Shown one piece after another: positions 16,962 through 23,710 of a stretch of 64,000 bases of DNA. The notes beneath the pieces are model-generated. The model was given only the letters and a program-made list of their open reading frames with translations. It did no database searches and was not told where the DNA came from. The DNA is from Thiemannella venezuelensis (lineage in GTDB: Bacteria > Actinomycetota > Actinomycetes > Streptosporangiales > Streptosporangiaceae): contig NZ_JACHJJ010000023.1 of assembly GCF_014203605.1 (NCBI RefSeq), positions 62,001 to 126,000 of the forward strand. Direction: 5' to 3'. Made by a program: the position numbers and the translations under genes. How positions within the stretch are numbered: position 1 is the first letter of the stretch; every line of letters begins with the position of its first letter.

Positions 16962-17266
16962 CCCTCCGATTTTCCTCGCAGGTCGGGGCGGGGGCAACGG
17001 GTTATCCGGGACGGGGCGTCCTGCGGTGGCGGGCCTCCGGGGGAGGGGGAGGGGCGCCTGCGGCGGACCGGCCGGCGGAGGCCGGGCATCCGGTGGGAGA
17101 GGCGGGCCGTCCGTCCGGGAGCGCTCGTCCGGAGCGGCGCAGGGGTTCCGGCTGCGCCGGCCGACCGGAATGGGATGGTAGGCGATATAGGCGTAACCTT
17201 CACGACATACCAGGCACATGGTAGAACGAAGTTCTGGCGGGAATCCTCCTCCCAGGAGGTTCCCGC
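16962..17266. other. Intergenic region with hydrolase promoter
   Basis: Divergent region between the exporter operon and the hydrolase gene. The first 200 bp are GC-rich and show nothing clear. Near the hydrolase, two inverted repeats follow each other: ACCA-6-TGGT (17209-17222) and AGAAC-3-GTTCT (17223-17235). They lie after an AT-richer GATATAG patch (17184-17190) that may be the -10 region. They may be an operator. Confidence 0.4.
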
Positions 17267-18268
17267 ATGCGCGATGAGATCGACGTGGACGTCTGTCCCG
17301 GTTACCCCGTCAGCTGGCAGGCCTCGGCGCTCAACGCGATCATGCGTGGCACGGTCAAACCGCTGTCCGGTCTTCTCCTCCGCTCCGACCTCAGCGTGCT
17401 GGCGGCCTCGCGGTTCGTCGCGCTCGCGGGCCGGGTGCCGCTGCGGCTGCCCCCGCACGTGAGCCTCGTGCAGGACCGGGCCGGGGCGTGCCCGGGGGAG
17501 TGGGTCCGCGCCGGGCACGGGCTCGACGAGGGCAAGGTGCTGCTCTACCTGCACGGCGGCGGCTACTTCGTCTGCTCCCCGGCCACCCATCGGCCGATCA
17601 CCTGGCGGCTGTCGGTCGCCGCCCGCCGCCCGGTGCTGGCCGTCGACTACCGCCAGGGGCCGGTCCACACGCTGGCCGAGTCGCTCGAGGACGCCGTGGG
17701 GGCCTATCGGTGCCTGCTGGAGCGGGGGTACGAGCCCGCCGACATCCTCATCGCCGGTGACTCCGCCGGAGGCCACCTGACCCTGGCCGCCCTGCTGGCG
17801 CTGCGCGACCGGGGGGCGCCGCTGCCCGCCGCCGCGGTGTGCCTTTCCCCGTGGGCGGACCTCAGTGACACCCCGCGGCGGGTCAACCGGCTGCTCGACC
17901 CGGTGATCCCGGCCGGCCGGGTCGAGTGGCTGGCCCGCCGGTGGACCGCCGGTCTCGACGCCCGCGATCCCCTGGTCTCCCCGGTCTTCGGCGACTACAC
18001 CGGGCTGCCGCCGCTGATGGTCGTCACGGGCTCGACCGAGGTCCTGCGCGACGAGGGCCGCCGGGTCGCCGAGCGCGCCCGCGCCGCGGGGGTCCCGGTT
18101 ACCTACGAGGAGTGGAGGCGGATGCCGCACGTCTTCCCCATCCTCGCCGACGTGGTCCCCGAGGCGCGCAGGGTGTTCCGGCACATCGCCCGCTTCCTGG
18201 CGGCGGCGCAGCGGCTCGCCGCCCGGGACGTGCCGGGGGAGGCGGGAGACCGTACGGCCGCCGCCTGA
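17267..18268 (+). CDS. Alpha/beta hydrolase, hormone-sensitive lipase family
   Basis: 333 residues. The oxyanion motif HGGGYFVCSP, the nucleophile elbow GDSAGGHL (Ser near residue 165), the acid in LMVVTGSTEVLRDEG and the His in MPHVFPIL make up a complete HSL-family esterase triad. The ATG has CCAGGAGG 7 bases upstream. There is no signal peptide, so a cytosolic carboxyl or lipid esterase is expected. It stands alone between the exporter and the kinase gene. Natural substrate unknown. Confidence 0.88.
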   Translation: MRDEIDVDVCPGYPVSWQASALNAIMRGTVKPLSGLLLRSDLSVLAASRFVALAGRVPLRLPPHVSLVQDRAGACPGEWVRAGHGLDEGKVLLYLHGGGYFVCSPATHRPITWRLSVAARRPVLAVDYRQGPVHTLAESLEDAVGAYRCLLERGYEPADILIAGDSAGGHLTLAALLALRDRGAPLPAAAVCLSPWADLSDTPRRVNRLLDPVIPAGRVEWLARRWTAGLDARDPLVSPVFGDYTGLPPLMVVTGSTEVLRDEGRRVAERARAAGVPVTYEEWRRMPHVFPILADVVPEARRVFRHIARFLAAAQRLAARDVPGEAGDRTAAA

Positions 18269-18334
18269 CGGTCCCGGGGCCGTCGGGCGGCGGCCCCGCA
18301 CCCGTGCCGCCCGCGATCCCGCAGGTCACATCGG

Positions 18335-18415
18335 TATGACTAGTCCCATTGATATCAATGGTTACTTACCTTGAGGGATGATTGGCCTTACCCGCTATAT
18401 CCCTTATGACTAGTC
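18335..18415. promoter_or_regulatory. AT-rich regulatory region with palindrome flanked by direct repeats
   Basis: TATGACTAGTC occurs twice in direct orientation (18335-18345 and 18405-18415, 70 bp apart); its core GACTAGTC is itself palindromic. Next to the first copy is a perfect 14-bp palindrome CATTGATATCAATG (18347-18360). Base composition is far more AT-rich than the neighbours. It lies 68 bp upstream of the kinase gene and probably holds its promoter and regulator sites. Confidence 0.6.
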
Positions 18416-18482
18416 AGGAGCGAACTCCTCTCCCATCCCGTCACAGTGTGCTTGCCGTAGCCGTACAGGAAGGCTCGATCGG

Positions 18483-20144
18483 ATGGCGCGTGGCGGAACT
18501 GGCCCCAGCAGCGGCATGCCTCCCGGCGTGCGGCCCCTGACCGTCGGGGACCCGGTCATCATCGGCCGCTATCTCCTGCTCGGCCGCCTCGGCACCGGCG
18601 GCATGGGCGTCGTCTACCTGGCCGAACACCCCCAGGGCGGGGTCGTGGCGCTCAAGACGCCGCATCCGGTGCACCTCGACGATCCCACGCTCCGGGCCCG
18701 TTTCGCCGAGGAAGTGGAGTTCTCCCGCCGGGTGACGCCGTTCTGCACCGCCGCGGTGGTGGAGGACGGCACCGACCGGGAGCGACCCTACCTGGTCTCG
18801 GAGTACATCCCCGGCCCGGCCCTCTCCCAGGTGGTCGCCGCGCGCGGCCCGCTCACCCCGGACCTGGCCTACGGCGTCGCCCTCGGCACGGCCGGCGCGC
18901 TGACGGCGGTGCACGAGGCCGGGCTGGTCCACCGCGACCTGAAGCCCGGCAACGTGCTGCTGTCGGACACCGGCCCCCGGTTGATCGACTTCGGGATCGC
19001 CAGGGACGTGGACACCCTCGCCGCGCACACCCAGGCCGGTCAGGTCATGGGCAGCCCGGGATGGGTCGCCCCGGAACGGCTCACCGGCGGTCCCGCCCTG
19101 CCCGCCTCGGACGTCTTCTCCTGGGGCTGCCTCATCGCCTACGCGGCCACCGGCCACCACCCGTTCGGCGCCGGCGAGCCCGACGTGCTGACCCGGCGGA
19201 TCCTGGTCGAGCCGCCGCGCCTGTCCTCGGTTCCCGACCTGCTGCGTCCCGCGGTGGAGGCGGCACTGGCCAAGGAGCCCGCGCGCAGGCCCGCGGCGGC
19301 GGACCTGCTCGGCGCGCTGCTCGCCGCGGGCGGCATCGGCGACCCGTGGGACGCGCGCGAGGCGGTCGCCGAGGTGCTGGCGGAGATCTGGACGCCCGTG
19401 CCGTACCCGCCCGGGGGCGGCCTGCTCCGGCTGGCCTCCGGCGGTGGGGCGGGCCGGGGAGGCCCGGTGGACCGTTCGGGCCCGGACCGGCCGGTGGGGG
19501 ACCTGCCCTCGCTCCCGGCCCGGCGCTCCCGCCGGGCCGGACCGGGGCGGGGCGCCCACCTGCCGCAGGCGAGCTTCGCGGCGCTGGCGACCGTCTCGAT
19601 GGTGGCGTTCGCCATGGTCGCCGCGGGCAACGGCGGTCCCGCGGCGGGCGGCGGAACGCCCGAGCACGTGCCGATGGTGATCCCCGTCGACGGGACGACC
19701 ATCGGCGCGACCTCCCGGGGGAGCCGGCCGCAGGACGGCCCGGCGGGGGGCCCGCCCCAGGCCGGCCCCTCGACCATCATGGTCACCACGACCAGGACCG
19801 TTCCGGTCCCCGGGGCGACCGGCCACCTCCAGGAGCCCTCACCGGACGGTCCGCAGGACTCACCGGACGACCCCGGCGGCCCCCGCGGTTCCGGCGGCCC
19901 GGACGATCCCGGCGAGCCGCAGACCTGCGCGGACGTGAACGCGGCGGGGAAGGGCGGCGGGAAGGGGCGGGGCAGGGGCGGGGCGGGGGACTGCCCGACG
20001 CGGACGGCCGGTCCCAAGCCCTCCTTCACCCAGATCCCGCAGACCGGCGACGGCGAGAGCCCGACGCCGACGCCGAGCGCGTCCGGGACGCCGTCCGCCA
20101 CGGTCTCCCCCTCGCCCAGCCCATCGGTCCAGATCGGCGGCTGA
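18483..20144 (+). CDS. Membrane-anchored Ser/Thr protein kinase (PknB type)
   Basis: 553 residues. The kinase domain (about 20-280) has the glycine loop LGTGGMGVVYLAE, Lys in VVALKTP, Glu helix, catalytic loop HRDLKPGNVLL, DFG (LIDFGIAR) and APE-like VAPERL. All catalytic residues are present. A short juxtamembrane stretch and one membrane helix (AALATVSMVAFAMVAAG, ~360-378) lead to an extracellular Pro/Ser/Thr- and Gly-rich tail without PASTA repeats, ending in a Ser/Thr/Pro run. AGGAAGG lies about 9 bases before the ATG. The signal and targets are unknown. Confidence 0.9.
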   Translation: MARGGTGPSSGMPPGVRPLTVGDPVIIGRYLLLGRLGTGGMGVVYLAEHPQGGVVALKTPHPVHLDDPTLRARFAEEVEFSRRVTPFCTAAVVEDGTDRERPYLVSEYIPGPALSQVVAARGPLTPDLAYGVALGTAGALTAVHEAGLVHRDLKPGNVLLSDTGPRLIDFGIARDVDTLAAHTQAGQVMGSPGWVAPERLTGGPALPASDVFSWGCLIAYAATGHHPFGAGEPDVLTRRILVEPPRLSSVPDLLRPAVEAALAKEPARRPAAADLLGALLAAGGIGDPWDAREAVAEVLAEIWTPVPYPPGGGLLRLASGGGAGRGGPVDRSGPDRPVGDLPSLPARRSRRAGPGRGAHLPQASFAALATVSMVAFAMVAAGNGGPAAGGGTPEHVPMVIPVDGTTIGATSRGSRPQDGPAGGPPQAGPSTIMVTTTRTVPVPGATGHLQEPSPDGPQDSPDDPGGPRGSGGPDDPGEPQTCADVNAAGKGGGKGRGRGGAGDCPTRTAGPKPSFTQIPQTGDGESPTPTPSASGTPSATVSPSPSPSVQIGG

Positions 20145-20197
20145 GGCCGCCGGGAAAACGGGGTGAGCACAAGGGATCTCGCTGCTAGTTTGTCCGC

Positions 20198-20932
20198 ATG
20201 GCGACCAAGTTGAACCAGATCCTCGCCGTGGAGAAGGGCGTCAAGTCCGACGTCCAGCGCAAGGTGACCGACGCGTACCACACGATCCAGAAGAACGCCC
20301 TCCTGCTGGGGCTGTCGCGGACCTACCAGCCGATCGACGACGAGGGGGAGCACCTCCCCCCGGAGTCGACGCGGGTGCAGGTCCAGGCGGAGGATCTGCT
20401 CAGGCAGGTGGGCGCCGCGCTGACCCGGCTGTTCGACGTGACCGCGACCAAGGACTGGGCCAACTGCGCCGCGCATGCCGACGTGAAGGTCGACGGCGCC
20501 GTCCTGCTGGAGCGGGTGCCGGTCACCTACCTGCTCTTCCTGGAGAAGCAGCTGGTCGACCTGCACACCTTCGTCTCCAAGCTGCCGGTGCTGGACGCGG
20601 CCGAGACCTGGACGCTGGACCCCTCCACCGACTGCTGGCGGACCGAGCCGGTCAAGACGACCCGGACCAAGAAGGTGCCGCGCAACCACGTCAAGGCCGA
20701 GGCCACCGACAAGCACCCGGCCCAGGTCGAGGTCTACCACGAGGATGTCGTCGTCGGCTTCTGGACCAGGGTCGCCTTCTCCGGCGCCATGCCCCGCAAG
20801 CGGGTCAACGAGCTGCTGGAGCGGGTCACCAAGCTCCAGGACGCCGTGAAGTTCGCCCGCGAGGAGGCCAACGGCGCCGAGGTCGCCGACCAGCGGATCG
20901 GGGACAGGATCTTCGACTACCTCCTGAGGTAG
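20198..20932 (+). CDS. Hypothetical protein, mostly helical
   Basis: 244 residues, no signal peptide or membrane segment. The sequence looks like a real protein (balanced composition, good GC3). It is rich in charged helical stretches (KVTDAYHTIQKNALLLGLSRTYQP, then KRVNELLERVTKLQDAVKFAREEAN at the C-terminus, a likely coiled coil) with a central KTTRTKKVPRNHVKAEATDKH segment. I do not recognise a named domain. It lies 53 bp after the kinase and just before the RNA-like tract. Confidence 0.75.
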   Translation: MATKLNQILAVEKGVKSDVQRKVTDAYHTIQKNALLLGLSRTYQPIDDEGEHLPPESTRVQVQAEDLLRQVGAALTRLFDVTATKDWANCAAHADVKVDGAVLLERVPVTYLLFLEKQLVDLHTFVSKLPVLDAAETWTLDPSTDCWRTEPVKTTRTKKVPRNHVKAEATDKHPAQVEVYHEDVVVGFWTRVAFSGAMPRKRVNELLERVTKLQDAVKFAREEANGAEVADQRIGDRIFDYLLR

Positions 20933-20944
20933 TCTTCACAGACT

Positions 20945-20977
20945 CCCCGTGGGAGCGCGGGGACGCGCGAAAGCGCG
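20945..20977 (+). ncRNA. Two RNA hairpins, one with a GAAA tetraloop
   Basis: CCCCG (20945)/CGGGG (20958-20962) forms a 5-bp hairpin. Directly after it CGCGC-GAAA-GCGCG (20964-20977) forms a 5-bp stem closed by a GNRA tetraloop. They follow the hypothetical gene by 12 bp and come just before the permuted tRNA candidate. They may be its terminator or part of a structured precursor RNA. Confidence 0.5.
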
Positions 20978-21000
20978 AAAGCTGAAACTGAACGTCAGAC

Positions 21001-21082
21001 TGACACGCGGTGCATGTGGGGGTTCGAGTCCCTCTCCCGGCACTTTCACGCCGGGATGGCCCAACAGGTAGAGGCGGCCGCT
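21001..21082 (+). tRNA. Candidate circularly permuted tRNA, Val(GAC)-like
   Basis: The 3' half comes first: 21001-21042 holds anticodon-loop end TGACAC, stem GCGGT, a 6-nt variable loop, T-stem and T-loop GTTCGAGTC, acceptor strand TCCCGGC and A73. After a 7-nt spacer (CTTTCAC) the 5' half follows: 21050-21082 holds acceptor GCCGGGA, T8, a 3-bp D stem with AACAGGTAGA loop, and anticodon strand GCCGC plus T32. Joined, they form a 75-nt cloverleaf with all conserved bases (T8, A14, A15-T48, G18, G19, A21, T33, T54, T55, C56, A58, C61) and loop TTGACAC, anticodon GAC. No CCA is encoded. GCTGAA...CTG (20981-20990) and its near-complement (21102-21111) pair around the unit. Expression not shown. 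Confidence 0.6.
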
Positions 21083-21150
21083 CACGCTCAGACTCTCGCT
21101 CCAGGTTCAGCATTCGCCGCCGTGCGCCGGATCGACCGAGGGCAGGCAGA

Positions 21151-21222
21151 GATCGTCGGGTGCGGGTTCGAGTCCCGCTGGGCGCTCCACGTGCGTCCGT
21201 AGCTTAAAGGCAGAGCACGACA
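21151..21222 (+). tRNA. Second candidate permuted tRNA, glycine-like acceptor end
   Basis: Again 3' half first: T-stem/loop GCGGGTTCGAGTCCCGC (21162-21178), acceptor strand TGGGCGC, T73 and an encoded CCA (21187-21189). After 3 nt the 5' half follows: acceptor GCGTCCG (21193-21199), T8, 4-bp D stem GCTT/GAGC with loop AAAGGCA, then CGAC, which pairs with GTCG at 21155-21158. G1-C72, C2-G71, G3-C70 and U73 are glycine-type identity features. The anticodon loop cannot be assembled cleanly (an A-C mismatch or a 3-nt variable loop results), so the unit may be degenerate or use other ends. GCGCCGG (21124) and CCGGCGC (21253) could bracket it. Confidence 0.45.
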
Positions 21223-21279
21223 TCGTCAGGATGACCGGTCCTCTTAAACGTGCCGGCGCCGTCACATGGCGGCACACCA

Positions 21280-21312
21280 GGCCCCCGGGGAATGGATACT
21301 TCCCCGGGGGCC
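21280..21312 (-). terminator. Strong hairpin terminator downstream of hup
   Basis: GGCCCCCGGGGAA (21280-21292) pairs perfectly with its complement (21300-21312) around a 7-base loop: 13 bp, no U-run. It lies 51 bp past the HU stop. The usual actinobacterial hairpin terminator; it could also stop transcription from the tRNA-like tract. Confidence 0.75.
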
Positions 21313-21363
21313 GCCGCTCTCGCACGGCCCGGCGCCGTCGCCGCGCACGGCAGGGCAGGCGGG

Positions 21364-21651
21364 TCAGTCCTTCTTGCGCTGGCGGATCAGCCCCATGAAG
21401 CCCGGGCTCGGCTTGAACTTCGCGGTCCAGGTCTCGGCGATCTCCAGGGGCTCGCCGGTCTGCGGGTTGCGCCCGGCGCGGGCGGGCTTGTGCACGATCT
21501 CGAAGGAGCCGAAACCGGGGATGGCGACCTTGTCCTCGCTCGCGACGGCGTGCTGGATGGCGTCCAGGATCGCGTCCAGCGCCGCGGCGGTCTGCCGCCG
21601 GGTGAGGCCCGCCTCCGCTGCGGCCTTCTCGATCAGCTCGCGCTTGTTCAT
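21364..21651 (-). CDS. hup: HU family DNA-binding protein
   Basis: 95 residues, a normal-length HU. MNKRELIEKAAAEAGLTRRQTAAALDAILDAI forms the dimerising helices and the beta-arm region carries GFGSFEIVHKPARAGRNPQTGEPLEI with the conserved RNPQTG signature. The short basic tail RQRKKD is not the long Lys/Ala tail of mycobacterial/Streptomyces HupS. A nucleoid protein that bends DNA as a dimer. It is transcribed toward the tRNA-like tract with a strong terminator between. Confidence 0.93.
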   Translation of the reverse strand: MNKRELIEKAAAEAGLTRRQTAAALDAILDAIQHAVASEDKVAIPGFGSFEIVHKPARAGRNPQTGEPLEIAETWTAKFKPSPGFMGLIRQRKKD

Positions 21652-21761
21652 GCTCTCGATCCTCGCGTGTGCCCGGGAGGGCCAACACTACGGGGATCGC
21701 CCCGGCCGGTAGAACCCGCGCCCGCCGCCTTCTTTCCGGGCGGCGGGCGCGGGCGGGTCGT

Positions 21762-21872
21762 TCAGAGGCGGCCGGACTGTGCGGCCAGCCGTTCCGCCTC
21801 CAGGTAAAGGGCCTCGACGAGGACGAGCTCCAGGCGGAGGTCTTCGTCGGCGAGGCCGTCCAGGACTTCCAT
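21762..21872 (-). CDS. Small acidic ORF, 36 residues
   Basis: A short ORF encoding MEVLDGLADEDLRLELVLVE then ALYLEAERLAAQSGRL. The supporting points are a good ribosome site (GGGAGG, 5 bases before the ATG), strong amphipathic and acidic character, and a position in an otherwise empty gap. It is predicted to be a single helix. It might be a partner or regulator peptide. Function unknown. Confidence 0.5.
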   Translation of the reverse strand: MEVLDGLADEDLRLELVLVEALYLEAERLAAQSGRL

Positions 21873-21961
21873 CGGGCCTCCCTGCCTACACCGACGCCTC
21901 ACCGGTCACAAAGGTTCACGTTCTTTTCCGGGGCGGGGTTTCCGGGGCGGGGTCTCCCGGG

Positions 21962-22174
21962 TCAGGCCGGCGTACGGCCGGAGGCCGCTCTCCGGCCGGT
22001 CTCCATCGGGACCAGCTTCGCCAGATCCACGTACCGGCCCACCTCGTGCACGCCGGCGCAGTATGCGACCAGCACCCGCTCCCCGCCCACCAGGCGGGTG
22101 ACGCGCAGGCACGGCTGGTCGTCGCGGACGATCGCCTCGACCCGGGTGCCGTCCGGTCCCTGCCAAATCCCCAT
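21962..22174 (-). CDS. Small conserved-type hypothetical protein
   Basis: 70 residues with a compact beta-rich pattern: MGIWQGPDGTRVEAIVRDDQ, then PCLRVTRLVGGERVLVAYC and HEVGRYVDLAKLVP. The composition and ordered hydrophobic pattern suggest a real cytosolic protein of a small actinobacterial family. I do not know a function. No strong ribosome site is seen before the ATG. Confidence 0.55.
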   Translation of the reverse strand: MGIWQGPDGTRVEAIVRDDQPCLRVTRLVGGERVLVAYCAGVHEVGRYVDLAKLVPMETGRRAASGRTPA

Positions 22175-22386
22175 GAAACCGAGATTATGGAGCGGACAGT
22201 AAGCATAGGGTAACTAACCGGGCATATCGGGATGTATTAGAGGTGTCCGGAGCGATCACCGGGAGCTCGCGGCGGCCCGCCCGGGCTTCCCCCGCCCCGG
22301 AACCGGATGCGCGCCCGCACTCTCCCCTGAGCGGTGATCCACCCGGACCGGCGGGCGGCGGCCCCCCATGGAATGATGTTCACGTC

Positions 22387-22944
22387 ATGCCCGCCTCCCT
22401 GCCCTTCCGCCTGGCCCGCGCCGCGGTGTTCACCGCGCTCTGCCTCGGGCTGAGCATCGCCGCGCACCTGTTCGCCGGAGGCCCCGTCTCCGCGCCGAGC
22501 GCGGCGGGCGGGGCGGTGCTGGCGTTCGCCGCGGCACTGGCGGCGGCGGGGCGCGAGCGCCCGGCGGCGGTGATCCTGCCGCTCCTGGGCGGGCTGCAGG
22601 TCGTGCTGCACATGCTGTTCTCCCTGTGCCACGCGGCGCCCGCGGCCGAGGCCGCCGGGCACGCCCACTCGGGGCTCGTGCCCGGCCTGGGCATGCTGGT
22701 CATGCACGGCTGGGCGGTCGGGCTGACCGCCCTGTGGCTGGCACGGGGCGAGGCGGCACTGTGGACGCTGCTGCGCAGGCTCCCGCTGCGGCTGCTCCGC
22801 CTGCTCGTGGTCCACGCGCTCCCGGAACGGGCGCCGTTCTCCGCGCCCTCCGCGGCCGAGCCCCGCGCATGGCGCTCGGTCCTGCTCCGCCACGCCGTAC
22901 ACCGGCGCGGACCTCCCCGGCGGGTCACCGCCGCCTCCGGCTGA
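22387..22944 (+). CDS. Small integral membrane protein, copper-locus associated (paralogue)
   Basis: 185 residues with four predicted helices (AAVFTALCLGLSIAAHLFAGG, GGAVLAFAAALAAAG, VILPLLGGLQVVLHMLFSL, LGMLVMHGWAVGLTALWLARG). A loop CHAAPAAEAAGHAHSG has one Cys and three His, possible metal ligands. The tail LLRHAVHRRGPP matches the protein at 10291-10878. The ATG at 22387 is chosen because the first helix starts right after it. A PCuAC copper chaperone and a DyP peroxidase gene follow on the same strand, so a role in copper supply is plausible. Confidence 0.72.
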   Translation: MPASLPFRLARAAVFTALCLGLSIAAHLFAGGPVSAPSAAGGAVLAFAAALAAAGRERPAAVILPLLGGLQVVLHMLFSLCHAAPAAEAAGHAHSGLVPGLGMLVMHGWAVGLTALWLARGEAALWTLLRRLPLRLLRLLVVHALPERAPFSAPSAAEPRAWRSVLLRHAVHRRGPPRRVTAASG

Positions 22945-23107
22945 CCGTCCGCGTCGCCGGAGGCCGTTCTCGCACCGTTCGGGCCCGCGCGTGCGCGGCC
23001 CCGCCGAGGCCGCACTCCCGCGGCCCGGCGAATCCGACCTGCGTGACCTCTTCTCCGGCATGGTCCTCGCCCATGGCGGCCTGCCGCATGCCAGAAAGGC
23101 ATTCATC

Positions 23108-23710
23108 GTGCTCTCTCGCCGTACTCTTCCCGCCACCCCCGCCGCGATCCTGCTCGCCGCCGCGGTGGCGCTCAGCGGATGCGCCTCCCAGGCCACCACC
23201 TCGGCCGCGCCCGCGGCCGGTCCGTCCGCCGCCCCGTCCTCCTCGCCCGTGCTGACGATCACCGACCCCTGGGTGAAGACCACGAAGGAGGGCATGACCG
23301 CCGCCTTCGGGACCCTGGTCAACAACGGCGGCACCGACGTGACCGTCGTCTCCGGGGCCTCCCCGCTCTCGCCGGAGATCGAGCTGCACGAGGTCGTCGA
23401 CTCCGGCGGCAAGACGGTCATGCGCCCCAAGGAGGGCGGCTTCACCGTCCCGGCGCACGGCACGCACCCCCTGAGGCCCGGCGGCGACCACATCATGCTG
23501 ATGGGCGTCACCGAAGAGGTGAAGCCCGGCGCGCAGATCACCTTCACCCTCACCCTCGAGGACGGCTCGACCCTGGGGTTCACCGCCGTCGGCAAGGACT
23601 TCGCCGGCGGCGAGGAGGACTACCAGCCCGGCGCGCACACCGGCGGGGACATGGGCGGGGACATGGGCGGCGGGGACAAGGACGCGCACTCCGGCAAGGA
23701 CGACCAGTGA
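23108..23710 (+). CDS. PCuAC family extracytoplasmic copper chaperone (lipoprotein)
   Basis: 200 residues. A GTG start at 23108 follows AGAAAGG and gives a lipoprotein signal (ILLAAAVALSGC, lipobox LSGC). The beta-barrel domain has the family's copper site spaced H-x10-M-x22-H-x-M (ELHEVV, TVMRP, DHIML), close to the classic H-x10-M-x21-H-x-M. A His/Met/Asp-rich tail (DMGGDMGGGDKDAH) may be a second Cu site. The stop overlaps the DyP start (GTGA). In Streptomyces a homologous chaperone and Sco protein deliver copper near a DyP-type enzyme; here the Sco gene is missing from the cluster. Confidence 0.88.
   Translation: MLSRRTLPATPAAILLAAAVALSGCASQATTSAAPAAGPSAAPSSSPVLTITDPWVKTTKEGMTAAFGTLVNNGGTDVTVVSGASPLSPEIELHEVVDSGGKTVMRPKEGGFTVPAHGTHPLRPGGDHIMLMGVTEEVKPGAQITFTLTLEDGSTLGFTAVGKDFAGGEEDYQPGAHTGGDMGGDMGGGDKDAHSGKDDQ

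Noticed and set aside
20990-21250. Ordinary, colinear tRNA genes
   Set aside because: No 5' acceptor strand complementary to either T-arm/acceptor half exists upstream of it, so normal cloverleaves cannot be built; only the permuted order pairs.
21231-21275. Continuation of the second 5' half into a complete colinear tRNA
   Set aside because: No T-loop follows; the sequence forms simple hairpins (GACCGGTC palindrome, GTGCCG/CGGCAC) instead.
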